A stretch of DNA of 64,000 nt from Thamnidium elegans (lineage: Eukaryota; Mucoromycota; Mucoromycetes; Mucorales; Mucoraceae): NCBI GenBank assembly GCA_025201345.1, contig JAIXMG010000001.1, forward strand, positions 2,604,001 to 2,668,000, read 5' to 3'. The first letter of the stretch is position 1, and each line of letters begins with the position of its first letter. The translations under genes were made by a program, and so were the position numbers. The notes below the pieces were generated by a model. It made no database searches. It was given only the letters and a program-made list of their open reading frames with translations, and had not been told where the DNA came from. Positions 1 to 11,340 of the stretch are shown piece by piece.

Positions 1-2
1 CC

Positions 3-608
3 TCACTTTCAGCCTTCTTTTATATCGCTTCAGCAGCCGATATCGAAAAGGGAGGATTTTCCCTTGTTAAAAGAGATCATGGACTTCCTTACGCTACTTT
101 ACCTTCCACTGCTTGTGCTAAACCAGCAGCATGTTCTAATATTGCCACTCCAGTAACTTGTCGTTGTAGTGATATCGTAACAACTTGCCAAAATACTGCT
201 GGACAATTCTGTTGGGGATCTCAAACGTTAAACTCAACTACTTGCCCTACTATGCCTAGTAGTTGTGCAGAATCATCATTTGGTACAAGAACTGCTTCTT
301 GTCTTTGTAACTCACAAAATATTCTTTGTGTTGATAACGCTAATAACTATTGTTATGGTTCAGTTACTGGAAATACTGTTAACGTTGCTCCCATTCCTAA
401 TGCTGCTCCTGGTTCTTCTCCAAGTGGTGCCTCTTCTGCCGCTCCACCTGCCGCTGAATCTACTGGTATCCCTACCATGTCCGTCATCGGTGCTCCTTCA
501 AATACTAACGCTAATACTCCTACCGTTTCTTCTGGGTCAGATAAACTTGTAACCAAGTCTATTTTAACATTTGGTTGTGCTTTAGTTGCTTATATAGCTA
601 TTCATTAA
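3..608 (+). CDS. GPI-anchored Cys-rich surface protein, 3' part
   Basis: This is the last 201 codons of an open frame entering from the left edge; the start codon is outside the window. The visible N-terminal part is hydrophobic (SLSAFFYIASAADIE) and looks like the end of a signal peptide, followed by LVKRDHG, a possible Kex2-type Lys-Arg processing site. A Cys-rich domain follows (residues about 38-110, with repeated C-x(5-12)-C spacing such as CRCSD and CLCNS), then a Ser/Pro/Ala/Thr-rich stalk typical of O-glycosylated wall proteins. The C-terminus is a short polar linker and a hydrophobic tail ending AYIAIH, as expected of a GPI-attachment signal. I infer a plasma-membrane or cell-wall anchored glycoprotein of unknown function. 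The family is not recognised. Confidence 0.75.
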   Translation, partial: SLSAFFYIASAADIEKGGFSLVKRDHGLPYATLPSTACAKPAACSNIATPVTCRCSDIVTTCQNTAGQFCWGSQTLNSTTCPTMPSSCAESSFGTRTASCLCNSQNILCVDNANNYCYGSVTGNTVNVAPIPNAAPGSSPSGASSAAPPAAESTGIPTMSVIGAPSNTNANTPTVSSGSDKLVTKSILTFGCALVAYIAIH

Positions 609-1858
609 ATAGACAATAGAACGAAACAAACGAAAGAGACAATATTATTAAAAATATAATTTCGTACTTTTTTTTTTTTTTTTCTTTTCAATCTATTATA
701 ATTCCCCCTGCTTTTTTTTCTTTTCTTTTTTTTCTTATTATTAAAAGGATAGATAACTAAAATAAGTATCATAACACACTTACACGTAATTATTACATAT
801 TATATATATATTATATTATATTCATGAGACAATAAAATTAACTTTTGTTCATTTTACTATTATTAGTAATATATCAAAAAGGAAGCTATTATTAAAATAT
901 ATTCTGTGCACATTATCTTGATGACCCAATAACGCCTAGTTAAATTATACTTTGTATTAAATACACATATTACCTTACTTTTTCCTTTTTATAAAATAGA
1001 TGAATAGGCTTACTTCTATTTTACCTTAAAACAATTCTTTCGTTTCTAAAAATACTATAGTTGATCCAATAAATTGTGTTGTTCGGTCCGAACAAAAACC
1101 TTCCTTTTTTTTTTGCCGGACACGGCATATCTAGATTGTGGATACGAGAATTAGTGATGAGATGTGATGGAAAACTTACTTTCCAGTAGATAAATGGCGT
1201 TTTCACCGCAATAAATCGATGAGCAGTAAAATTTTTTACTGTTCTGTTATATCTGAACCCAATAAACTAACAGTATTCCAATAAAAGCGGACCAGTGGTC
1301 TCCAGCTCATAATTTTCAGTGCTTAAAAATAGAATACTTTTTAAAATACCCAAGGTGTTTTGGAGACACGGAGTCCACGATTGAAACGCAGTTTAGCCAA
1401 TAAAAACGAAAACTCCGCCCACTTTTTTTGAGGTCAAATTGCCCAGCTTAACTAACTTACCATCATCATCTAATTAATACACAGAAACTATAGGGTACAA
1501 AAGATCAGATTTGACGCGCGCATTAATACATTAGGATAGATAGTTTGAAAAACATTTGCAAGTCGAAGAGAAACATCTTTTTTTCGCTCTTTTTTTTAGA
1601 ACTTCCCATTCACCTCTTCTACGTACATCCTATCTCAATCACTCAGATCGCTATTACAAAAAGACATCCTTTCTCTTTACTTATTCTTCCCCTTTTTTAC
1701 TTTTACAATTGTGCTAATAACTTTTATAATCCATTTATTAACTAACCTGTAGTGATAAGACTCTCGCAGCTTATCTCTATTTCATTCATACATTTTATAT
1801 AATGTGTTTCTTTGGTTAATCCTTGGTACACCACCATTTACACCACCAGTTTCAATTT
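609..1858. other. intergenic, no gene seen
   Basis: This AT-rich stretch has T-runs and no convincing gene on either strand; small open frames here lack coding character. Three CCAAT boxes occur at about 1258, 1276 and 1396. The 14-base string CACCACCATTTACA occurs near 1829 and again near 1863, just before the transposon block. It may hold the terminator of the GPI protein gene and remains of transposon flanks. Confidence 0.6.
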
Positions 1859-1880
1859 ATGGCACCACCATTTACAAAGA

Positions 1881-3225
1881 TAAATCCCACGGAAAAAGTC
1901 ATGGTCTTTTTTTAAAAGCCAGAAATAAATTTTAAATATCATTCTTACGTACGTTGTTTTATAAACTGCTTTTCTCTCTTTTTTATTATTCAATAAAAAA
2001 CCTAAAACATGTATAAATAATGCCTCTCTCTAATATAACAAAACTCAAAAGAAACTAACTCTATGAATACTAGTTAGGAGAAATTTCTGGCTTCATTAAA
2101 GGTGGTTGCCATAAATTAATTAAAATTTTCGAAATTTTGAATATCCCTTATTCTACTATCAAACACGCTAACAGTCGATTCAAGGAAACCGGTAGTACTA
2201 AACCACAAGGTATACGTACTAGACGTCCTCCTCATTTGAGTGAACGTGATTTGAGGTGTTTGGAGAAAAGTGTTAGGACAGGTCAATTCAAACCTTACAG
2301 CTACCATCTGTCTAACATTCATGCTTCTGGTATTAACATATGCCGTGAACCCATGATCGAATATATTCATGGTATGGGGTATAACTCGCGTGTACCAGCC
2401 AGAAAATCTGCTTTGACTGAAAGACAGGTAAAAAAAAAACGCTTGGAATGGGCCCAAAGTAAAAAGGATTGGACATTCGATCAATGGAAAAAAATTATCT
2501 GGTCCGACGAGTCAAGATATCGAGTTGTAGGGAATGATCGTGGCATCCATGTCATTATACTGGCTGGAGAAAGATACAATCCTGAGAACATAACAGACGT
2601 AGAAAAGCTTGGAAAGGGTTCTGTGATGATTTGGAGTTGTTTTGTCGCAGGAGAGTTAGGTCCTCTCGTCTTTATGAAGGAAACGTCGATTAAGACTAAT
2701 ATGTCGATTGCTTGTAAAAGTACTTTCTTCCTTGGCTCAATACATTGAAAGAAAACAATCCCGGAGCTCAATATTTATCCCAAGAGGACAATGCGAGCTC
2801 CCATAAAGGTTGGTATGTCATTTGGTATAAAGAAAGAGCGATGATTGACTTGATTAATATCTGGCCTCCACAAAGTCCGGATTTAAATCCAATCGAACAC
2901 CTGTGGGCAGTATTGGAAAAGCAGATAGAAGAAAAAAGGTACTTGATTAAGAGCGCCAGTGACCTCAAGATTCACCTAAAAAAAGAATGGGATTGCCTTG
3001 ACGTTGAGGTCACTAACAAATTAGTCAAGACCATGCCAGATAGATGCGCTGCAGTTATTCAGGCAAAAGGTGGAAACACCCATTATTAATCCCTTTTTTT
3101 CTCTTTTTTTCTCTTTTTTTTTTTTCAGCAAAATACTACGAGAAAACAGACTTTCCGTAAGATGGTATTTAAATTTTATTTCTGACTTTTAAAAAAAACT
3201 ATGACTTTTTTCGTGGAAATTTATA
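1881..3225 (+). mobile_element. Tc1/mariner element with about 65-bp terminal inverted repeats
   Basis: The left end at 1883-1948 and the reverse complement of the right end at about 3158-3221 match over roughly 65 bases with few differences. Both contain the cores AAAAAGTCAT and CAGAAATAAA. Both ends sit at TA dinucleotides (1881-1882 and 3222-3225), the target site used by Tc1/mariner elements. Between them lies a decayed transposase frame (see the pseudogene at 2074-3089). The repeats are still easy to align, which suggests modest age. The exact outer base at the right end is uncertain because TATA follows the repeat. Confidence 0.75.
2074..3089 (+). pseudogene. Tc1-family transposase, frameshifted
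   Basis: The frame opens right after a TAG at 2071 with an HTH-like region (GFIKGGCHKLIKIFEI, then PYSTIKHANSRFKETGS and a Pro/Arg-rich linker), as in Tc1 transposases. The first catalytic Asp is in WSDESRY at about residue 147. The frame breaks near 2,740-2,748 and continues one register over with the second Asp in QEDNASSH and the catalytic Glu in SPDLNPIEHLW, 35 residues later, so a DDE triad of the Tc1 type is present. There is no good ATG; an ATG at 2063 is out of frame and hits a stop. I see no intact open frame, so this copy could not make transposase itself. Confidence 0.85.
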
Positions 3226-3970
3226 ACTGATGCTGTAGAAAGTTTGACAGAAGCTTTTGAAAGGCTTGGTATTAAGAAGTCCAGAATACATAAGTTTATG
3301 AAAGACGAATGGAATCTCTCTTTGAAAATCGCCACGTTGCATCTAGGACCTCGTAATGATGAAAAAAATTTAGAAAAGAGATCGAAGTGGGTGGAAGCGT
3401 GGATGAACACCGACATGGACTTTACAAAGAACTGTATATTTATTGACGAGTCCGGGTTTGACATAAGCATGAGACACAGTAGAGCTTGGTCTAGAAAGGG
3501 TACCGAAGCTATAATTCCTACTGCAAGTTCTAGAGTAGTAACTTATACTGTAATTGGAGCAATTTCGGCCATAGCCATTGTTAATATAACTATGAAAATA
3601 CCTATAACACCTAAAAAAATTAAGATCCAAGGTAAAAAAAAAAGTTGCTCCACCTAAAACTCCCCAAACGAAATGTACAACAGCTGGCCATTATCTTAAT
3701 TTTATCAGAGAGACCTTGGACATCATAGACAGATATCCTGAAATTAAAGGTTTTTACCTTATTATGGATAATGGCCCGATCCATTCATCGAGTGAAGTAA
3801 ATCAGGCGGTAAAAAATAGAAACAAAGACTATAAACGCGAATATCTTCTTCCATACTCTCCAGAATTGGATCCAATTGAACAATTCTGGGTTACAGTTAA
3901 GCATAAAGTAAAGCGTAACCAGCTTATGGGGTTTGAAACGTGTTATATACGGATAAACATATGTTCGTAA
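3205..3970 (+). pseudogene. second DDE (Tc1/IS630-like) transposase, broken
   Basis: This is a different transposase from the one at 2074-3089. The readable frame begins inside the right repeat of that element. It carries the first catalytic Asp in FIDESGFD, then breaks at an A-run near 3,634-3,642 and resumes in another register with the second Asp in MDNGPIHSS and the Glu in SPELDPIEQFW. The C-terminus ends early after NQLMGFETCY and the following sequence is not coding. An ATG at 1859, just left of the inserted Tc1 element, has a frame that could be its original N-terminus (see findings). The A-run frameshift and the interruption make this a dead copy. Confidence 0.8.
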
Positions 3971-6900
3971 TGATTTAAGACGAGTTCAAATTAAAGAATA
4001 AATAGCAGGGTATACACAATCAAGGATAATGGATTGGCTGTAATGGATTGTGATAAGAAATATTGGAACGATTATCAAGCTTGCAATGCTTAAATAATAA
4101 TCGTTGGGGCTGTTATCGTCCAATTGCACTGAGATCAATCATTATCATGATTACGAATAGGTAGCTTAGATCTAACTTATTTATATACTTATTACTTTTT
4201 TATATTGTCAAAAAAGCATATAAGCATAGACCATTTTCATTTCAATAAAGATCGTAACATATTTGGACCTGTTAATTTTATTACAGTCTTTTTACATTTC
4301 CCTTTTTTTTTTTCGAATTTAATAAAGCGCTCGCATAAAGAATAACTGAAGCGTATAGTGATGTCCCTTTATCTCACCTTGTCAACATCACTCAATGCTC
4401 TAAAATTCATTTTGGAAACTGCTTAAACAAAGCCCATATTTAAACAAATTGTTCCATATTACTTTCAAGAAGTGTTTAGATTGGGTTGAATGTCCCATTT
4501 TATTTTCCATTTGAGAGTGGATGCCACATCACAATAAAAACCTTATAAAGTGAATGTACTGGGAAAATATGAATATTATATATGGAAAGGTCACCAGTAT
4601 AATATATATAAAGGAAGAGATATGCATAGTTTAGAGAATGAAATCTTTTTCTTTAACTCTGATACATGATAAACCCCTTTTAACGATATTCTTCTTTATT
4701 TTTTTCTCTTTTTTATTTTAATTTAACATGGCAAAATCAGCTCCTTGAGCCATATAGTAAATGTCTCAGGACCTGGAAATTGTGAAGGGAAGGGAAAGGG
4801 GAGAGCAAGATTGTAAAGGAGTGAACAGGAAAGTGGTATTTAAATTGAGTATCCGCAAATATCTGCTATTGTAATTTTAGTTTGATGATGATTTCTTTCG
4901 CATTTTAAGTGCATGCTTGCAAACATCGAAGGGTGTAAGTGATACAGGCTAGAACAATAAGTGCGAATACATCAACTACTACTACAGCCCTCTGCGACCA
5001 AGTGTTGAAGTAGTACTGCTAGAAAGATTGAATAAAGCAAGATCATACTAATCTTGATAGCACTTCATACCGCGAACGTCAGCATCAATCTTTCATACAA
5101 CAAACTTGCCATACAGCGAGCTTGCCATACAAACCAAACGAATAAGATCAGTGATGTATCCACAAAACAAAAAAAAAGAGTTGTCCATACCGCAAGCGGA
5201 TCACATTATTGTTAAACTATTGAAAGATTTGAAACTGAAAAAAGAGAGTCTTCGTAGCAAATCTAGCTTCTTTTTTACATGCTAATGTTGTTTCTTTTCA
5301 ACTACAAAAACAAAATCAAATTGAAAGGTTTATTATGGTTGAAAAAAACTGAAAAACAATCTACTATAAACTGATTTCACAGTAATCACACAATGTCTTT
5401 CAAATAAGCTTACCTTTTAGCTATAAGTTAAAGACACATGTAGTTATAGTTAAAATAAACACCAGTTTGTCATCCATAAACATTTTCTCAAGGTTACCAA
5501 ACAAATTAATAAACAAGATACATTATAGACAAGTCATTTTATTATAAAAAGAAAAATAGTAACTGAAGAAAAGTAAATGAGAGACACATTAGCCAATTTC
5601 TTTTTAAATTGTTTCCAGGTCTGACTACGTGGAAGTTTGTCTCTATACAGACCCAAAAGTGATCTTCTCCAAGGAAAACGTCTTTTTGTCATAAAGAAGC
5701 TTTTACACCTCACCAAGACAAAAAGATGGTATAGTTAAACACTATACCAAAGTGTAACCACATGAAAGGGAAAAAACCTAGTAAACCCGGCATACGTTAA
5801 TATGAGGGCGTCGTGCCAGAGTTATATCAAATAGCACGATCATACACGGATGAGGAAGAAAGTAAGTGACTGAAACCGCAATCCCAATTTTTCCAATCAC
5901 CCCCACGCATGCATTGCTGCGGCCGTTTTCCAACCAGTTATGAAAGAAAAATATATTAGTGAAGGCTCTACTTGCAATATTATTATTCATAAAGATGCAT
6001 ACCAATAAGATCCATGATGGCATATGACTACCTTGACCTCGTTATAACTCCTTAACGCTTCAAGATAGCCATACAGAACTTTTCACCGATTAAACTACTA
6101 ACATACACAGGTGATCATCACCCTCCCCATCCTCATCCTCAAACCTAGCGTATAACTATCTTTTATGTCACCACTATAAGACGACCGGTTTTACTTTTGG
6201 TAGACATTCACGAAGATTATCAGCTTGGTAAGCCGTCACCATACCAACTACCTACTCTTCTAGTATATATTATAAATAATATATTTAACAGTGACGGGAG
6301 GTCATCAGCTTGATAGGTGGCTACCCTAACAACTACCCTGCTCTCCATAAATGATCAATATAAGCGAGTTTGTGAATGGCTCCAGTTTTAAAGAGGTCGA
6401 GCTAATTACTCCATCATCGAATGATTACTAGGACAGCTCTGTATGAGAAGGTAAAAGTAGTTTAACCCTTCAATATATAATACCATAATCAATTTAGAGC
6501 TACAACAGTTAGTGATACCATATAGATAAAAAGAAGGATATTAACATTGGAAAGACCATACAAGAAACGCCCTTTTAATAAAATATAACAATGTGTGAGT
6601 TTGAAAATGACGGAAGTTCATTTTTTATGGCGGTGATTACTTACTTGAATACCCATTGAGTTTATTTCTACTTGCTAATGAACATGCATACTTTTTTGGA
6701 AGTTGACTTGAACGCGATTGTTTAAAAAGAAAAAAGAGAGACGAAGAAGAAGAAGAAAAAAAACAAAATAGTTCTTCAGAAGCGTGATGTCATATTACCA
6801 TTACTATATTAGGAAAAAGCGTGACATACACGTGAATATCACGTTTAATGATTCTGATTGGTTAGAAATACATTTTATGATTATATCTTTAACTTTGAAT

Positions 6901-8013
6901 AAATAAGCTTTTACTTTGAATTATATTTTTGTAACTTGGTTTTGATACTACATTTTTGGAAGGAAACATATTAGGATTTGAAAAGACAATCGTTAGCACC
7001 GGGAATAATATTACCACAGCCAACACTACTTATATATAACTTTAATACTATTTATCGATCCTTTTTACAAGTCTCAGGCATAGATAAATCAGGAACAATC
7101 AGCTATCAATTTCACAACTAACTACCGTAATTTATCATCACTTTCAAAACTCAACAAATCCAATTTTGAATAAAATTCACAGGGTATGTGCATACAATGA
7201 TAGGTTTAGTTGTTGACTGAGATAATTTTTTAGCGTATGCAAAATAGATCAATGTATTATTTTAACATAATAATAAACTAACAATCATATCTTGTTTACC
7301 TATATACTAGCTATTAACCTTTCAACTGTATAGTATCTATGATGTTCTAAAACGGAATATATGTAATAAGTCTTCTTATTAGTTTTAAATTGAGTAGAAG
7401 AGGATTATTAGCTACAGTATAATTAGCTATTGTTGTGAATAAATAGGCAGTTTTCAAGGTATTTAAGTACTATCAAAGGAATTCAATTGACTTACATTAA
7501 ATCTAAACAATAAAAGAAAGTCAGAAAAATAAGGTGTAATGTTGGCCGTGAATCGACAGTCTCTGATCGAAGACTATTGATGAGAGATAAAAATAAATAG
7601 ATACGGGACAAAGCTATCCTGACTGTTGGAAATACTGTTGTGTCCAAGAAACAAGTTTAAACAGAAAAGTAACGTTTTCTAGGGGTAGCAGCTATAAGAA
7701 CCTCTTTCTATAAAATGGCTTATTCTGCTTTTATACTTCAAAAAGCTTATAACCTCCAAAATTATTAGGACGGAAAGAACTAGTGTTTTATTTCTGTAAA
7801 AGTTTAAAAAGCTTTATACTCTAGAGTTACACCAGTCATTCTTAAGATCAAACTCAAATTCATCACAAGAGAGAGTTGAAAAATAAAAAAAGGGTTTAAC
7901 ATATAGTTATTATTGGCGCGGTTTTCAAAAAATCATGAATATTTTTTAAAAAAAGGAGGGAAACCTTGTACTTTTAGACTTTGTATCTCTTACAAGAAAA
8001 AACTACAGAAAAA
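3971..8013. other. 4-kb gene desert
   Basis: I find no gene with credible coding structure in this stretch. Structures seen are a pair of diverged direct repeats (6219-6262 and 6304-6347), an 8-bp perfect inverted repeat with a 7-base loop (5727-5749, arms TGGTATAG and CTATACCA), and a promoter-like block near 7,030 with TATATATAA followed by a GTATGT donor-like site at about 7184. A 60-codon minus-strand frame at 5534-5716 has a basic N-terminal half and a hydrophobic C-terminus but no recognised family. Old transposon debris is the likeliest content. Confidence 0.5.
6219..6347. repeat. diverged direct repeat, about 43 bp, two copies
   Basis: The segments starting at 6219 and 6304 both begin ATCAGCTTG and continue with recognisably similar sequence, including CAACTACC in both copies. 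The period is 85-86 bases. I see no open frame through them. They may be a decayed tandem duplication. Confidence 0.5.
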
Positions 8014-8457
8014 ATGGAGGATACACTTGATCAAGTTCGCCAAAAATGTGCTCTTCAATTAGAAATGTATCAAAAATGTATCGAAAATTATCCTCATACT
8101 TGGGATAAAAGTTGTATGCAACAAAAGAAGGCTTTAACAAAGTGCTCTGAAGACAAGTAAAGTATATTTTTTTTTGACATGACATTTATTTATTTTAGCC
8201 ATTGCTAACTATATTCTAGTGTTGGTATTTTAAAATACGTAAAAGAACGTTGTACACTTCAAATCAACGCTTATGACAGATGTTTAAGTGCTAATTCCGA
8301 AGATCCCGAGCAATGTGTTCAAGTATTAAAGGAGTTATATTTCTGTACTGAAGCTACTTCCATCGCTTACCGTGACGAACAAAAAGAAAAGGCTGAAGCA
8401 CAAAACCCTAAACCCGTTGCTCCTCCTGTCAAGGAAGAACCAACAAAGACTGAATAG
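8014..8457 (+). CDS. twin-CX9C (double CHCH) protein, CHCHD5/Mic14-like
   Basis: There are two exons, 8014-8156 and 8220-8457, joined across a 63-nt intron with branch site GCTAAC just before TAG; the product is 126 aa. The protein contains four CX9C motifs (CALQLEMYQKC, CMQQKKALTKC, CTLQINAYDRC, CVQVLKELYFC), which form two CHCH domains at about residues 10-44 and 55-90. This layout matches the CHCHD5/Mic14 family of small mitochondrial intermembrane-space proteins imported through the Mia40 disulfide relay. A charged, Pro-rich tail follows. No N-terminal presequence is visible, as expected for Mia40 substrates. The exact function of the family is poorly known. It is tail to tail with an SDHAF1-like gene 96 bp away. 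Confidence 0.85.
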
Positions 8458-8553
8458 ATTTTTTTTTCTTAATTATTACGATATCTAGCCTTTTTTTAAT
8501 AGTAATAAATGAAAAGTGTATATATACAATAGAATAGTATTTTTTTTTGGGTT

Positions 8554-8856
8554 TTAAAGATGGATATCTTTGACACCTTTTTGAGAGTACGTGTCAAATT
8601 GTTTTCTTCCTTTTCTCAACATATATTCTATAGTGGCAAAATCGGATCTTCTAATATTATGCTCTTTGAATTCTTTACGAATAAATGCATGAAAACGGGG
8701 TCGAGTTTCCTACAGACGATTTTGTTACACTTTGGTTATCATTACAATTTTTTTTATTTTTATTACCAATGGTTTTTCTCGGACTGCTCTAAAGCATTGT
8801 CTGTAAAAGCTGATAACTTCGTTTTGTAATCCGGAACGCTTCAGTGGTGCAGGCAT
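8554..8856 (-). CDS. SDHAF1: succinate dehydrogenase assembly factor 1 (LYR family)
   Basis: There are two minus-strand exons, 8856-8767 and 8709-8554, with a GTAATA donor and TAG acceptor; the product is 81 aa. The protein begins MPAPLKRSGLQNEVISFYRQ and carries the LYR-type motif as FYR near residue 17, then CFRAVREKP. A second half follows with RKEFKEHNIRRSDF and IEYMLRKGRKQF. That pattern matches SDHAF1/Sdh6, the LYR-motif factor that helps insert iron-sulfur clusters into the Sdh2 subunit of complex II in the mitochondrial matrix. The length fits the family. The intron and small size make the gene easy to miss. It converges on the CHCHD5-like gene. Confidence 0.85.
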
Positions 8857-11340
8857 ATTTTATATATTTCTACGGAAAAAAAGATTTAAAACAATTCCGA
8901 ATGAAAGGGTTGACCTGGGGGGTTTTCTAAATTGCTATTTCGTGACGTATACGGGATTTCGGGCAAAGAAAATATGAACAATAACTATAAATTACCTATA
9001 AAAATATCCAAATCATCAGTGAAAATGAGAGTTGCGCTAGATACAATAATATACACAATTTTCCTTCTAAGCTTAAAAAAACCAGGAAAAGTTTTACTTC
9101 TATGTTTAATAACCAATATAATCTTTATCAAATATACTAGCCAGACTCCAGAATCCCATTTATCGACAAAAAATCAGAAAAAGCGTTTTGAAAAAAAAAA
9201 AATGGATTTAGTCAATAAAAGTTCAATAGAAAGATAATACTGATAAATATAATGGTTTTACAATGTATTAACTTTAAGCTAGCTATCTAACAATACACAT
9301 TTTATTATTAATCATAAAAATATCTAGAAACCATGAATGAAGAAATGTCGACTATGAATGTAATCTATATTGCCTAGCCTGTCATAGGTTTATCAGGGCA
9401 ATTGTTGATACAAAAGAAGAAACTATGAAATCTTGCCTGAGTGTTATATATCCATACAAGAAGCGATAGGGCAGTTGAGAAAACCCCTATCCAAAAGGTG
9501 AAGGAGTATTCAATCGGTTCGAGTGTATCTTTCGGTAATCAAGATACAAATTATGCATATATATAAAAAAAAGAATCAATTTTGTATAGTCGAGATACTG
9601 AGAGGTAATAATTAATTACCCTTTTCATTAACTTGCAATATGCTGAAATTCAACATGATCAGATAAGGATTATTATTAAATGTTTGGGAAAGATGAACTA
9701 GATTAGAACGCGTGTCATTTTCTATTAACAATTTTCAAAGCGATAGTTTTCTCACTTAACGTTATATCATGCTAATATTAAAGTATTAAATACTTTATAA
9801 TGTCTACCAGTTGCTTTAAACGTACAATCAGTTCCTACTCAGTCTTCACAAATCAGATTAAATATTGCTGCCAGTTGTTTTCATATAAATAAAATAACGA
9901 AGAAGATGCGGATACTTAAAGTAAACTCAAAATGTACTCATATAGTACAGACATTGTTAGTTATGTGGCTTGATTTTTTTTAATAGTATTTTGGTATGAC
10001 TTACTAGCGTATGCACCCGTTAAATAATACCATCTTGACGAAGTGTTTATTTGAAACAGAGATGAGCTGAGAGTGATACACATGCATAATCAACCAGTAT
10101 TTTATTGATATGCGACATCTGCTGTGATACAAGAGTATTAATACCATATTTATATATCCAATGGATGAAAAATGGCAGGCGTAAAATACTTTATCTTAAA
10201 GTGGGATCATGTTCTTTGTGTATCAATACCCGTATTTTTTTCATCTTCATTTTTTTTTTCTTATGATTTTTTTTTCTCTCTAAAAAAATAACCAATATCT
10301 ATACGTAATGAATTTTCTTGCTCTTAGCTCTTTTCATTTTTAAACCAATTAATTCATATTAACAATTTGAAGCGAAGTTGCAAATTTATATTTACCCGAA
10401 GAACCTCTTTAACGGTATCGTGTCAGGCTGGTTTGCTTTAAAAGGAAACAACTGTTGTACTTTTTGATTGGCAAAATAATATGGCCGTTCACAAGTGTCA
10501 TAAGTGTCCACAAACTATATTTGCCTACAAGATCGACCGGTAATATACGTAACAATTTTAAAATCAGATATTGTATTTTGCACGATAGCATTCGCTATTA
10601 GAAAACATTGCGGGTAATATTATTTATTCAGACGTCAAATGATAAATGATTTAAGGTTACTAGTGTAGAAAATTTATGGCTTTAGAAGATTCATTTGTAA
10701 TATTATATATGTATATATATTCTTTTTTTAAAAAAAAAACTTTGTTACTGGTAAAAAATGTTTGATTCTAAAGTAAAACAAGACAGCTAATATTTTATCG
10801 GAAAAATGGAAAGTGTGAAATAGATTAAATGAAAATAGGTAATTAGGAAGGCTCTTTAAACTGAGTACATGGAAGGATCTGATAATTCTACTAACTAACC
10901 AACTAAACTCGATTTGAGGTATATATACTTAAACGGATCTATAATTCAAAAAAGATCTCCCTTACGAAAAAAGATATCAGATTTCATTTTAATCATATGC
11001 TCATTTAACTTTAAACCTTTTTTTTTTATTATTGTATTTTATATATATACATATATTATATACTTCTTTTTCAATTGTATGATGATTTTATTTTGGTTCT
11101 TTCTGTAATATATTACCAATGTATGAAATAACCGGGACTCGACTTTAATAGAGTAAAACTTTTACTGTGTAACGCCTAAACGATCCCCCCAGTGAAAAGG
11201 AGATAATAAAAATCAGATAAATTTTTTTTTTTACTTTAATTGGACAATATAAATTCGACTTTTTTGGATATATATACCAGATAAAAAAAAAAAATCCGAA
11301 TAAAGTTTTCCTTTTTCTTTGATAAAATAAAAAAATAAAA
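8857..11340. other. intergenic, 2.5 kb, no firm gene
   Basis: This AT-rich stretch separates SDHAF1 from the ferric reductase gene. A plus-strand frame from the ATG at 8974 to 9237 (88 codons) has one hydrophobic segment and a Lys-rich tail, but no family and no coding bias, so I do not call it. The last 300 bases before 11341 contain TATATATA strings and T/A tracts suitable for a promoter. Confidence 0.5.

Noticed and set aside
1297..1367. Inverted GGTCTCCA and TGGAGAC, possibly ends of a small MITE
   Set aside because: Only about 8-10 bases match and no target-site duplication was found.
5778..6023. Minus-strand frame of 81 codons with a hydrophobic start
   Set aside because: No family, no splice or promoter context, and composition like the surrounding desert.
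7537..7700. Sequence readable as GRESTVSDRR, faintly like a Tc1 DNA-binding linker
   Set aside because: Too short, with stops on both sides and no DDE motif nearby.
8974..9237. Plus-strand frame of 88 codons with one hydrophobic segment
   Set aside because: Codon use looks random AT-rich and it lies in the likely promoter of SDHAF1; kept only as a note.
9510..9530. GGTTCGAGT, like a tRNA T-arm
   Set aside because: No cloverleaf could be formed around it. I found no convincing tRNA, rRNA or CRISPR anywhere in the window.
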